Below are positions 1 to 6,659 of a DNA stretch of 6,759 nucleotides, in pieces. Within the stretch, counting starts at the first letter, position 1. Each line of letters opens with the position of its first letter. The position numbers were made by a program, and so were the translations under genes. Source of the stretch: Alphaproteobacteria bacterium (lineage in GTDB: Bacteria > Pseudomonadota > Alphaproteobacteria > Rickettsiales > UBA8987); the NCBI GenBank assembly GCA_003531345.1, contig DQGZ01000115.1:1-6759 (forward strand). The letters run 5' to 3'. The notes under the pieces are model-generated. The model had not been told where the DNA came from, ran no database searches, and saw only the letters and a program-made list of their open reading frames with translations.

Positions 1-24
1 GCGTTGGTAAATCTGGTGGTGGTT
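1..24 (+). repeat. 24-bp direct repeat, copy 1 (window edge)
   Basis: Bases 1-24 are identical to bases 131-154. The offset of 130 bp is not a multiple of three, so the copies are read in different frames. Copy 1 ends exactly where recognisable NarG coding sequence begins (KTHG at base 25). Copy 1 therefore replaces the expected NarG sequence. The likeliest explanation is a contig-end assembly or chimera artefact; a real rearrangement is less likely. Confidence 0.85.
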
Positions 25-2205
25 AAAACCCACGGCAAATCTATGGTGATTGTTGGTGCAGCACTTAATCACTGGTATCATATGGATATGATATATCGCT
101 CAATCATCAACATGCTTATTATGTGTGGTTGCGTTGGTAAATCTGGTGGTGGTTGGAGTCACTATGTTGGTCAAGAAAAACTTCGCCCGCAAACTGGCTG
201 GGCGCCACTTGCGTTCGCAACAGATTGGAATCGCCCTCCACGCCAACAAAACTCAACTTCATTCTTCTATGCGCACACAGATCAATGGCGTTATGAGAAA
301 TTAAGAATGGATGAAATACTTTCTCCACTAGAAGATAATAAAGAGTGGGATAATTTATCGTTTATTGATTGTAATATTCGCTCTGAACGCATGGGCTGGT
401 TGCCTTCTGCGCCGCAGATGAAAACTAACCCTCTACAAATTGGTAAAGATGTTGAAAAATCTGGCAAACAAGCTGGCGAATATGTTGCAAATGCGCTTAA
501 AACAGGTGCATTACAGCTTTCATGTGAAGACCCAGACAACCCTGCAAACTGGCCTAGAAATATGTTCGTATGGCGTTCAAATATTCTTGGCTCTAGCGGT
601 AAAGGGCATGAATATTTCTTAAAACACCTGCTTGGCACAAGCAATGGCGTTCAGGGTGGTGATTTAGGTGAAGAAGGTGAAGAGCTTCCAAAAGAAGCTG
701 TATGGCACAAAAAAGCGCCAGAAGGAAAACTAGATTTACTTGTTACGCTAGATTTCCGTATGTCAACAACCTGTATGTATTCAGATATAGTTCTGCCAAC
801 TGCAACTTGGTATGAAAAAGATGATTTGAATACATCTGACATGCACCCATTCATTCACCCACTTTCAACAGCGGTTGATCCAGCTTGGGAATCTCGCTCA
901 GATTGGGAGATATATAAGGGCATTGCTAAGAAATTCTCGGAAGTTTGCGTTGGTCATTTAGGCGTTGAAAAAGATGTGGTGCTAAACCCAATTCAGCACG
1001 ATACCGCAAATGAACTTGCGCAAGGTATTGATGTAAAAGATTGGAAAAAAGGAGAGTGCGATCCAATTCCAGGCAAAACAATGCCAACTGTTGCGTTGGT
1101 TGAAAGGGATTATCCAAATACCTACAAAAAATTTACATCACTTGGGCCATTACTAAATAAACTTGGTAACGGCGGTAAAGGTATTAACTGGAATACAGAT
1201 AATGAAGTTAAATTCTTGGGTGAGTTAAATTATACCGTAACTGAAGAAGGTATAACAAAAGGCCTACCAAAAATTGAAACTGCAATTGATGCTGCTGAGG
1301 TTATCTTAACTTTAGCGCCTGAAACTAATGGTCAGGTTGCGGTTAAATCTTGGGAGGCTTTAAGTAAAGTAACAGGTCGTGAACACGCACATTTAGCAGT
1401 TTATAGAGAAGATGAAAAAATCCGCTTCCGTGATATTCAGGCTCAGCCAAGAAAGATTATATCTTCTCCAACTTGGAGCGGTATAGAATCTGAACATGTA
1501 AGCTATAATGCTGGCTATACCAATGTTCATGAGCTTATTCCGTGGAGAACATTAACGGGTAGGCAACAGCTTTATCAAGATCATCCTTGGATGAGGGCTT
1601 TTGGTGAAGAGCTTTGCGTTTATAAACCGCCTGTAGATTTAAAAACCACTGAAACAATTTCAGAGAAATTTGGTAAAGGTAAAAAGCAAGTTGTTCTTAA
1701 CTTTATTACACCTCACCAAAAATGGGGTATTCACTCAACTTACTCTGATAACTTACTAATGTTAACGCTTTCTCGTGGTGGGCCGATTGTTTGGATAAGC
1801 GAAAAAGACGCTAAAAAAATTGATGTTATCGATAATGATTGGGTTGAAGCATACAATGTAAACGGCGCTTTAACAGCCCGTGCAGTGGTGAGTCAGCGTG
1901 TTCCAGAAGGAATGATTATGATGTATCACGCACAGGAAAAAATCATCAATGTTCCGGGTAGTGAAATAACTGGAATGAGAGGTGGCATCCATAATTCGGT
2001 AACTCGTGCAGTTCTAAAACCAACTCACATGATTGGCGGATATGCACAGCTTTCTTATGGCTTTAACTATTACGGCACTGTTGGCTGTAACCGTGATGAA
2101 TTTATCGTTCTTCGCAAAATGCAAAAAGTAGATTGGATGAACGAAGATAATTATGGCGACAAGCTAAATGGCCAGATGCCGCGTTTAGAAAATATATCGA
2201 AATAG
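1..2205 (+). CDS. narG: Respiratory nitrate reductase alpha subunit NarG, C-terminal part (5' truncated by window edge)
   Basis: Catalytic subunit of the membrane-bound quinol:nitrate oxidoreductase. It reduces nitrate to nitrite at a Mo-bisMGD centre on the cytoplasmic side. About 726 residues align collinearly, from memory, with the C-terminal three-fifths of E. coli NarG (1247 aa). Matching blocks include KTHGKSMVIVGA, LNHWYHMDM, CGCVGKSGGGW, EKLRPQTGW, WLPSAPQ, NILGSSGKGHE, SDIVLPTATWYEKDD, IQAQPRKIISSPTWSG and YNAGYTNVHELIPWRTL. The C-terminal molydopterin-dinucleotide-binding domain starts near base 1690 (ITPHQKWGIHSTY). The N-terminal region with the FS0 iron-sulfur cluster and the Mo-ligand Asp lies outside the window. 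NarG homology starts only at base 25: bases 1-24 keep the frame open but encode an unrelated ALVNLVVV and duplicate bases 131-154, so the TTG at base 4 is not a real start. The gene ends TAG at 2203-2205, 12 nt before narH. Identification is very secure. Confidence 0.97.
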   Translation, partial: ALVNLVVVKTHGKSMVIVGAALNHWYHMDMIYRSIINMLIMCGCVGKSGGGWSHYVGQEKLRPQTGWAPLAFATDWNRPPRQQNSTSFFYAHTDQWRYEKLRMDEILSPLEDNKEWDNLSFIDCNIRSERMGWLPSAPQMKTNPLQIGKDVEKSGKQAGEYVANALKTGALQLSCEDPDNPANWPRNMFVWRSNILGSSGKGHEYFLKHLLGTSNGVQGGDLGEEGEELPKEAVWHKKAPEGKLDLLVTLDFRMSTTCMYSDIVLPTATWYEKDDLNTSDMHPFIHPLSTAVDPAWESRSDWEIYKGIAKKFSEVCVGHLGVEKDVVLNPIQHDTANELAQGIDVKDWKKGECDPIPGKTMPTVALVERDYPNTYKKFTSLGPLLNKLGNGGKGINWNTDNEVKFLGELNYTVTEEGITKGLPKIETAIDAAEVILTLAPETNGQVAVKSWEALSKVTGREHAHLAVYREDEKIRFRDIQAQPRKIISSPTWSGIESEHVSYNAGYTNVHELIPWRTLTGRQQLYQDHPWMRAFGEELCVYKPPVDLKTTETISEKFGKGKKQVVLNFITPHQKWGIHSTYSDNLLMLTLSRGGPIVWISEKDAKKIDVIDNDWVEAYNVNGALTARAVVSQRVPEGMIMMYHAQEKIINVPGSEITGMRGGIHNSVTRAVLKPTHMIGGYAQLSYGFNYYGTVGCNRDEFIVLRKMQKVDWMNEDNYGDKLNGQMPRLENISK
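131..154 (+). repeat. 24-bp direct repeat, copy 2 (native, inside narG)
   Basis: This is the authentic copy. It encodes the conserved NarG stretch CVGKSGGGW in the correct frame, and the flanking sequence on both sides continues to match NarG. The sequence is rich in GGT triplets, which may favour misassembly or template switching. Confidence 0.85.
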
Positions 2206-2217
2206 TGAGGGAATAAT

Positions 2218-3744
2218 ATGAAAGTACGCGCACAAATTGGTAAGGTTTTAAACCTTGATAAATGTATCGGTTGCCATACTTGCTCTGTAACCTGCAAAAA
2301 TGTTTGGACATCACGCCGTGGTGTTGAATATGCATGGTTTAACAATGTGGAAACAAAACCTGGTATTGGCTACCCAAAAGATTGGGAAAACCAAGATAAA
2401 TGGAAAGGTGGATGGGAACGCAAAAGCAATGGTAAAATTCAACCAAAACAAGGTGGTAAATGGAGAACCTTAGCAAATATATTCGCTAATCCAAACCTAC
2501 CTTCAATTGATGATTACTATGAGCCATTTACCTTTGATTATGAGCATCTGCACAAATCACCAGAGGCTAAAACAATGCCAACAGCAAGACCAGTTTCAGT
2601 TATAACTGGCAAGAAAATGGAGAAGATAGTTGGTGGGCCAAACTGGGAAGAAATTTTAGGTGGTGAATTTGAACATAGAAGCAAAGATAAAAACTTTGAT
2701 GAAGTTCAAAAAGATATTTACGGGCAGTTTGAAAATACATTTATGATGTATCTTCCTCGTTTGTGCGAACACTGCCTTAACCCTGCCTGCGTTGCTTCTT
2801 GCCCAAGTGGTGCAATTTATAAGCGTGAAGAAGATGGTATAGTTTTAATAGATCAAGAGAAATGCCGTGGCTGGAGAATGTGTGTTTCAGCTTGCCCATA
2901 TAAAAAAATATATTTTAACTGGGAATCTGGCAAATCTGAAAAATGTACTTTCTGCTACCCAAGAATTGAAGCGGGTGAGCCAACTGTTTGTTCTGAAACT
3001 TGTGTGGGAAGAATTCGCTATCTTGGCGTACTTCTTTATGATGCTGATAAAATTGAAGCTGCCGCCGCAGTTGAAGATGAGCAAGATTTATACAAAGCGC
3101 AGCTTGATATATTTTTAGACCCGAATGACCCAGAAGTTATAAAAGCCGCAAAAGCCGAGGGTATTCCTGATAGCTGGCTTGATGCTGCTAGAAAATCACC
3201 GGTATATAAAATGGCGATGGACTGGAAAGTTGCTTTCCCACTTCACCCTGAATATCGCACGCTGCCTATGGTTTGGTATATTCCACCACTTTCACCAATT
3301 CAGAATGCTGCTGAAAGTGGCGATGTTGGCTTAAATGGTGTTATACCAGATGTTTCAAGCCTTCGTATTCCGCTAAAATATTTAGCGAACTTGCTAACTG
3401 CGGGTGAAGAAAAACCAGTAAAACTTGGTTTAGAAAGAATGCTTGCAATGCGCGCTTATATGCGCGGCAAACATGTTGATGGCGTTGCTAATGAAGAGAT
3501 TCTGAAAGCCACAGGTTTAACAGAAGCTTTAGCTGAAGAGATGTATCGCTATATGGCGATAGCAAATTATGAAGATAGATTTGTTATTCCAACCTCTCAC
3601 AAAGAATATGCAGTTGAGGCATTTGATATGCGCTCTGGCTGCGGATTCTCATTCGGCAATGGCTGCTCAGGTGGTAATAACGATAGCAACCTTTTCAGCA
3701 AACCAAAACGCAAAAATCTATTCGGAGGAACTCATGCATCATAA
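2218..3744 (+). CDS. narH: Respiratory nitrate reductase beta subunit NarH
   Basis: Electron-transfer subunit that carries electrons from the NarI hemes to NarG through one 3Fe-4S and three 4Fe-4S clusters. It is peripheral on the cytoplasmic face. At 508 aa it is full length (E. coli NarH 512 aa), and similarity runs end to end. All four cysteine groups are present: C16/C19/C22/C26; C183/C186/C191/C195; C216/W219/C222/C226, where the Trp replaces a Cys and marks the 3Fe-4S site; and C243/C246/C258/C262. The C-terminal SGCGFSFGNGC (about 473-483) matches the family. The ATG follows GAGGGA (2207-2212) with 5-nt spacing, and the start MKVRAQIGKVLNLDKC aligns with E. coli. The last 11 nt overlap narJ. 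No missing ligand or frameshift was seen, so the subunit should be functional. Confidence 0.98.
   Translation: MKVRAQIGKVLNLDKCIGCHTCSVTCKNVWTSRRGVEYAWFNNVETKPGIGYPKDWENQDKWKGGWERKSNGKIQPKQGGKWRTLANIFANPNLPSIDDYYEPFTFDYEHLHKSPEAKTMPTARPVSVITGKKMEKIVGGPNWEEILGGEFEHRSKDKNFDEVQKDIYGQFENTFMMYLPRLCEHCLNPACVASCPSGAIYKREEDGIVLIDQEKCRGWRMCVSACPYKKIYFNWESGKSEKCTFCYPRIEAGEPTVCSETCVGRIRYLGVLLYDADKIEAAAAVEDEQDLYKAQLDIFLDPNDPEVIKAAKAEGIPDSWLDAARKSPVYKMAMDWKVAFPLHPEYRTLPMVWYIPPLSPIQNAAESGDVGLNGVIPDVSSLRIPLKYLANLLTAGEEKPVKLGLERMLAMRAYMRGKHVDGVANEEILKATGLTEALAEEMYRYMAIANYEDRFVIPTSHKEYAVEAFDMRSGCGFSFGNGCSGGNNDSNLFSKPKRKNLFGGTHAS
3724..3728 (+). promoter_or_regulatory. Ribosome binding site that fixes the narJ start
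   Basis: GGAGG lies inside the narH 3' end, 5 nt before the ATG at 3734. The narJ frame is open upstream as far as an ATG at 3569, but those extra 55 residues are narH read out of frame, and protein similarity to NarJ begins just after 3734. The internal site implies translational coupling of narJ to narH. Confidence 0.85.
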
Positions 3745-4453
3745 TAATTACAACAGCTTTAAGGTTCTTGGCATAATGCTTTGCTATCCTTCATCAGAAT
3801 GGATTTCTGGTATTGATGAGTTGGCAAAAATAATTGAAGATGAAAAATTACTTTCAGCAGAAGATATTCTTGCAGTAAAGAATTTTTCTTATGAGTTAAA
3901 ACATTCAGATCTATTCTCTCTTCAAGAAAATTATGTAGATTTGTTTGATAGAATTCGGTCACTTTCACTACATTTGTTTGAGCATGTTCACGGTGAATCT
4001 CGTGATCGTGGGCAGGCAATGATAGACTTGCTAGAGGTTTATAAAGAAAAAGGTATGGAACTCGGAAAAAGCGAACTTCCCGATTATCTTCCGGTGTTCT
4101 TGGAATATCTATCTTTACTTCCTAAAGATGAAGCGATTGAAATGCTAGCCGACCCTGTAAAAATATTAAAAGCATTGGGCAAACGCCTTGCCGAAAGAGG
4201 TAGTAATTATAGCGTTATATTTAATAGCTTAATTAAATTAGCAGGTGAACAACCAGAAAAGGTTGAAAAGAAAAGTAATATTATAACTCCATCATTCCAG
4301 CAAATAGATAAAGAATGGGAAGAAAAACCAGTTGATTTTATGGGCGCAGAAGCGCCTAAATCTGGCGGTTGCGGTGGTGGCGGAATGGGTTGCAGTTGCG
4401 GTGGTGCAAACAAATCATCGGCTCAACAAAATCAAAAAATAGCAGGAGCATAG
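3734..4453 (+). CDS. narJ: Nitrate reductase molybdenum cofactor assembly chaperone NarJ
   Basis: Dedicated cytoplasmic chaperone of the TorD/DmsD/NarJ family. By family knowledge it binds apo-NarG, allows Mo-cofactor and FS0 cluster insertion, and holds NarGH back until it can dock on NarI; it is not part of the final enzyme. It is 239 aa (E. coli NarJ 236 aa). The signature LFEHVHGESRDRGQAM sits at residues 81-96, followed by ELPDYLPVFLEYLSLLP (about 115-131), both strongly conserved. The start is set by GGAGG at 3724-3728 and overlaps the narH end by 11 nt. The tail, residues 210-224, is Gly-rich with three Cys (C213, C220, C222) in GGCGGGGMGCSCGG. It contains an in-frame 12-bp repeat and looks flexible or metal-binding; its role is unknown. 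The stop is 1 nt before narI. Confidence 0.96.
   Translation: MHHNNYNSFKVLGIMLCYPSSEWISGIDELAKIIEDEKLLSAEDILAVKNFSYELKHSDLFSLQENYVDLFDRIRSLSLHLFEHVHGESRDRGQAMIDLLEVYKEKGMELGKSELPDYLPVFLEYLSLLPKDEAIEMLADPVKILKALGKRLAERGSNYSVIFNSLIKLAGEQPEKVEKKSNIITPSFQQIDKEWEEKPVDFMGAEAPKSGGCGGGGMGCSCGGANKSSAQQNQKIAGA
4368..4406 (+). repeat. 12-bp direct repeats in the narJ Cys/Gly tail
   Basis: An identical 12-mer, gttgcggtggtg, occurs at 4368-4379 and 4395-4406. The offset is 27 bp (nine codons), so both copies are in the same narJ frame and encode Cys-Gly-Gly. This suggests the Cys/Gly tail grew by slippage or local duplication. Confidence 0.8.
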
Positions 4454-4454
4454 T

Positions 4455-5144
4455 ATGACAAATTTTTATTTCTCATTCTTTTTTGGCTTATATCCATATA
4501 TTTGCCTAACCATTTTTGTTTTAGGAACATTGATTCGCTATGACAGAGAGCAATATAGCTGGCGCGCATCATCAAGCCAGTTGCTGGCTGACAAAGGCTT
4601 GAAAGTTGGCAATATAATGTTTCATATTGGTGTAATATTCATCTTTTTTGGGCATTTGGTGGGGTTGCTTACTCCTCATGCTTTATATGAAAATTTCATC
4701 ACTGCAGAGCAAAAACAATTACTTGCGATAATTGCTGGCGGTATTGCAGGAATCATTGGCTTTATTGGTCTTACAATATTAGTTTTTAGAAGGTTATTTG
4801 TTGAAAGAATCCGCGCAACTAGCTCAAAAAGTGATATTGCAGTTGTGGTTATATTCTGGGTGCAAATTACACTTGGGTTAATAACTATTCCGTATTCACT
4901 ATCTCACAAAGATGCTACCTTGATGCTAAATTTATCTGAGTGGGCACAACATATTTTAACCTTCAGAAGTGGCGCAGCAGAATATATCGTTGAAACAGAC
5001 TGGATTTTTCAAGTGCATTTAATTTTGGGCATGACTATTTTCTTACTATTCCCATTCACAAGGTTGGTGCATATTTTAAGCGCACCTGTGCGTTATACTT
5101 GGAGACCATACCAAGTTGTGCGCAGCAGATACTCAAGAAGGTAA
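4455..5144 (+). CDS. narI: Respiratory nitrate reductase gamma subunit NarI (cytochrome b)
   Basis: Integral-membrane diheme cytochrome b that oxidises quinol on the periplasmic side, passes electrons to NarH and anchors NarGH to the inner membrane. It has 229 aa (E. coli 225 aa) and about five hydrophobic segments (roughly 5-27, 52-72, 88-111, 127-148, 185-205). The four heme-ligand histidines of E. coli (56, 66, 187, 205) are matched by H57, H67, H188 and H206, each offset by one. Conserved stretches include IRYDREQYSWRASSSQ, FHIGVIFIFFGH, LLTPH, WAQHILTF and HLILGMTIFLLFPFTRLVH. The ATG follows AGGAG (4444-4448) with 6-nt spacing and lies 1 nt after the narJ stop. It appears complete and functional. 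Confidence 0.98.
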   Translation: MTNFYFSFFFGLYPYICLTIFVLGTLIRYDREQYSWRASSSQLLADKGLKVGNIMFHIGVIFIFFGHLVGLLTPHALYENFITAEQKQLLAIIAGGIAGIIGFIGLTILVFRRLFVERIRATSSKSDIAVVVIFWVQITLGLITIPYSLSHKDATLMLNLSEWAQHILTFRSGAAEYIVETDWIFQVHLILGMTIFLLFPFTRLVHILSAPVRYTWRPYQVVRSRYSRR

Positions 5145-5147
5145 TTT

Positions 5148-5621
5148 ATGCCAGTAATAGTTAACAATACCGAAATTACTGATGAGCAGGTTTTTGCGGA
5201 AATGCAATTTCACCCCGCAAAAACCAGAGAGGAAGCAATGCACTTAGCGGCGCAGGCTCTTACCATCAGAGAATTGTTGCTGCAAGAAGCCGTAGCAAAA
5301 GGCTATGCATCTGCAAATACGAATTATGAAGGTGAAGAACCAGAGGCAAATGATGAGCGCATTGAAAAGCTTTTAGCCGCAGAGGTAAAAACGCCAGAAC
5401 CTGATGAAGATTCTTGCAGAAGGTTTTATGATAATAATCAGCAAAAATTCATTCATGAAGGTGAGCAAATTTCATTCGATAAAGCTAAGCCAATTATTAT
5501 TGAATATCTAACTGATGTTTCTTGGCATACTGCCGTTAGCCAATATATTAAAATTCTAGTTGGAAGGGCAAAAATAGCAGGCGTTCAACTAGATTTTACA
5601 GATTCACCACTTGTTCAATAA
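5148..5621 (+). CDS. PpiC/NifM-like protein lacking the parvulin isomerase domain
   Basis: Recognised as a relative of the PpiC/NifM-type peptidyl-prolyl isomerases that follow narGHJI in Pseudomonas and other proteobacteria. Those are usually about 260-300 aa; this one is 157. The N-terminal part (residues 1-101) keeps the family pattern: VIVNNTEITDEQVFAEMQFHP, a helix with ALTIRELLLQEAVAKG, and PEPDEDSCRRFYDNNQQKF. The C-terminal arm (about 108-157) is also typical: ISFDKAKPIIIEYL, then HTAVSQYIKILVGRAKIAGV and a terminal SPLVQ. The central rotamase domain expected between F101 and I108 is absent, with no SHIL-like, GGxLG-like or GYH-like motif. Isomerase activity is unlikely, but a SurA-type holding role for the remaining helices is possible. 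No signal peptide, so cytoplasmic. The ATG has AAGAAGG upstream (5135-5141) and lies 3 nt after narI. The frame is intact, so it is not an obvious pseudogene. Confidence 0.82.
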   Translation: MPVIVNNTEITDEQVFAEMQFHPAKTREEAMHLAAQALTIRELLLQEAVAKGYASANTNYEGEEPEANDERIEKLLAAEVKTPEPDEDSCRRFYDNNQQKFIHEGEQISFDKAKPIIIEYLTDVSWHTAVSQYIKILVGRAKIAGVQLDFTDSPLVQ

Positions 5622-5627
5622 GGAGGT
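5619..5627 (+). promoter_or_regulatory. Full-length Shine-Dalgarno sequence of the propeller gene
   Basis: TAAGGAGGT is a perfect 9-nt complement of the usual 16S rRNA 3' anti-Shine-Dalgarno end. Its first three bases are the stop codon of the preceding gene. The ATG at 5631 lies 4 nt after GGAGG. It is the strongest such site in the window, and it confirms this start and suggests strong or coupled translation. Confidence 0.85.
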
Positions 5628-5630
5628 TAT

Positions 5631-6659
5631 ATGTTTTTTATCAGAAATATTTTTATCATTATTACAATGATATTTGCGTCTTACTCTGCTTACGCTGAAC
5701 AGACAAATGAATCCGTGATATTTACGGCAAATGAGGGTTCTAAGTCTATAACAATGGTAAATACAATAACCAGAAAATCAGCTTCTGTAAAAACATCTAT
5801 AATGCCTCATAATGTTCAATCAACGCCAGATGGAAGATATATACTGGCAACTGGAATGCCTGCAGATCATGAAGGAATGAACCATGAAGAAATGGCAAAA
5901 ATGAGCGGAAAACTCGTAGTTATTAACACGCAAGATTTTGAAAAAGGCGTAGTTAGCGAGGTGGGAATTGGGCAGCACCCCGCACATGTGGTAACAGATA
6001 TTTCTGGTAATATGGCTTATGTTACAGATCCTAGCTCAAATAATATTGCTGTGGTTGATATAAAAAATATGGAAATAAAAAAACATATTGCTACTGGAAA
6101 ATTTCCACATGGTATAAGAATGAGCCATGATGGTAAAAAATTTTATGTAGCTAATTTGAAGGGTGATAGTGTTTCTGTAATAGATGCAGGTGAAGAAAAA
6201 TCTATTACTGAAATAGCCGTTGGAAAAACACCAATTCAGGTGGCTATTTCAGTTGATGATAAATATGTTTATGTAAGTTTAGCAGGAGAGAATTCTGTTG
6301 CGGTGATAGATACAAATACATTTAAGCTAATTAAAAAAATAAAGGTTGGCAATTTTCCAGCGCAAGTATTTACAGACCCTAAAGGGCGCTACATATATGT
6401 AGCAAATCAAGGAATAGAAAGTAAGCCAGATAATTCAATTTCTGTTATAGACACAAAAACCAACAAAGTAATAAAAACCATTGAAACTGGGTTGATGGCA
6501 CATGGCATTGTAACAAGTGATGACGGTGATTTTATATATGTTACCAACATGCTAGAAGGCAATGTATCTGTTATAGATTCTGCTAATCTTAAACATATAG
6601 AAAAACTCTCGGTTGGCTCAAAACCTAATGGCATAACCTTTGTTTCAAAAATAAATTAG
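5631..6659 (+). CDS. Exported YVTN-family seven-repeat beta-propeller protein
   Basis: A 342-aa protein with a Sec-type signal peptide: MFFIRN, a hydrophobic core to about residue 18, and a likely cut after AYA at 22. It is therefore probably periplasmic. The mature part is built of YVTN/YncE-type repeats. Strand motifs start near 30 (IFTAN), 70 (YILAT), 130 (YVTD), 172 (YVAN), 214 (YVSL), 256 (YVAN) and 303 (YVTN), exactly 42 residues apart from 130 to 256. Each is followed by S/I-V-x-V-I-D and a G-x-x-P turn, consistent with seven blades. The second unit carries an 18-residue Met/His-rich insertion (M76-G93: M76, H80, M83, H85, M88, M91). No CxxCH heme motif is present. The gene starts 9 nt after the preceding one with a very strong ribosome site, so it is probably part of the nar transcript. 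Function is unknown: a scaffold, a metal-binding factor or an interaction partner are all possible. The fold is confident, the role is not. Confidence 0.88.
   Translation: MFFIRNIFIIITMIFASYSAYAEQTNESVIFTANEGSKSITMVNTITRKSASVKTSIMPHNVQSTPDGRYILATGMPADHEGMNHEEMAKMSGKLVVINTQDFEKGVVSEVGIGQHPAHVVTDISGNMAYVTDPSSNNIAVVDIKNMEIKKHIATGKFPHGIRMSHDGKKFYVANLKGDSVSVIDAGEEKSITEIAVGKTPIQVAISVDDKYVYVSLAGENSVAVIDTNTFKLIKKIKVGNFPAQVFTDPKGRYIYVANQGIESKPDNSISVIDTKTNKVIKTIETGLMAHGIVTSDDGDFIYVTNMLEGNVSVIDSANLKHIEKLSVGSKPNGITFVSKIN

Noticed and set aside
4..6. TTG as a start codon for narG
   Set aside because: It lies in the duplicated 24 bases, and NarG similarity begins mid-protein at base 25, so the gene is truncated by the window edge rather than starting here.
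291..644. 117-codon reverse-strand open frame inside narG
   Set aside because: It is antisense to strongly conserved NarG sequence, has no recognisable domain and no sensible context; a chance shadow.
2879..2881. Trp in place of Cys in the third NarH cysteine group suspected as a damaged cluster site
   Set aside because: The Trp (W219; codon 2872-2874, just upstream of the position given) is the normal NarH feature that makes this a 3Fe-4S rather than a 4Fe-4S cluster.
2867..3118. 83-codon alternative + frame inside narH
   Set aside because: It overlaps the Fe-S cluster region of narH in another frame, and its composition matches no known protein; a shadow frame.
3569..3733. Longer NarJ reading frame from an ATG at 3569
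   Set aside because: The extra 55 residues are the narH coding sequence read in another frame. NarJ similarity and the GGAGG ribosome site support the ATG at 3734.
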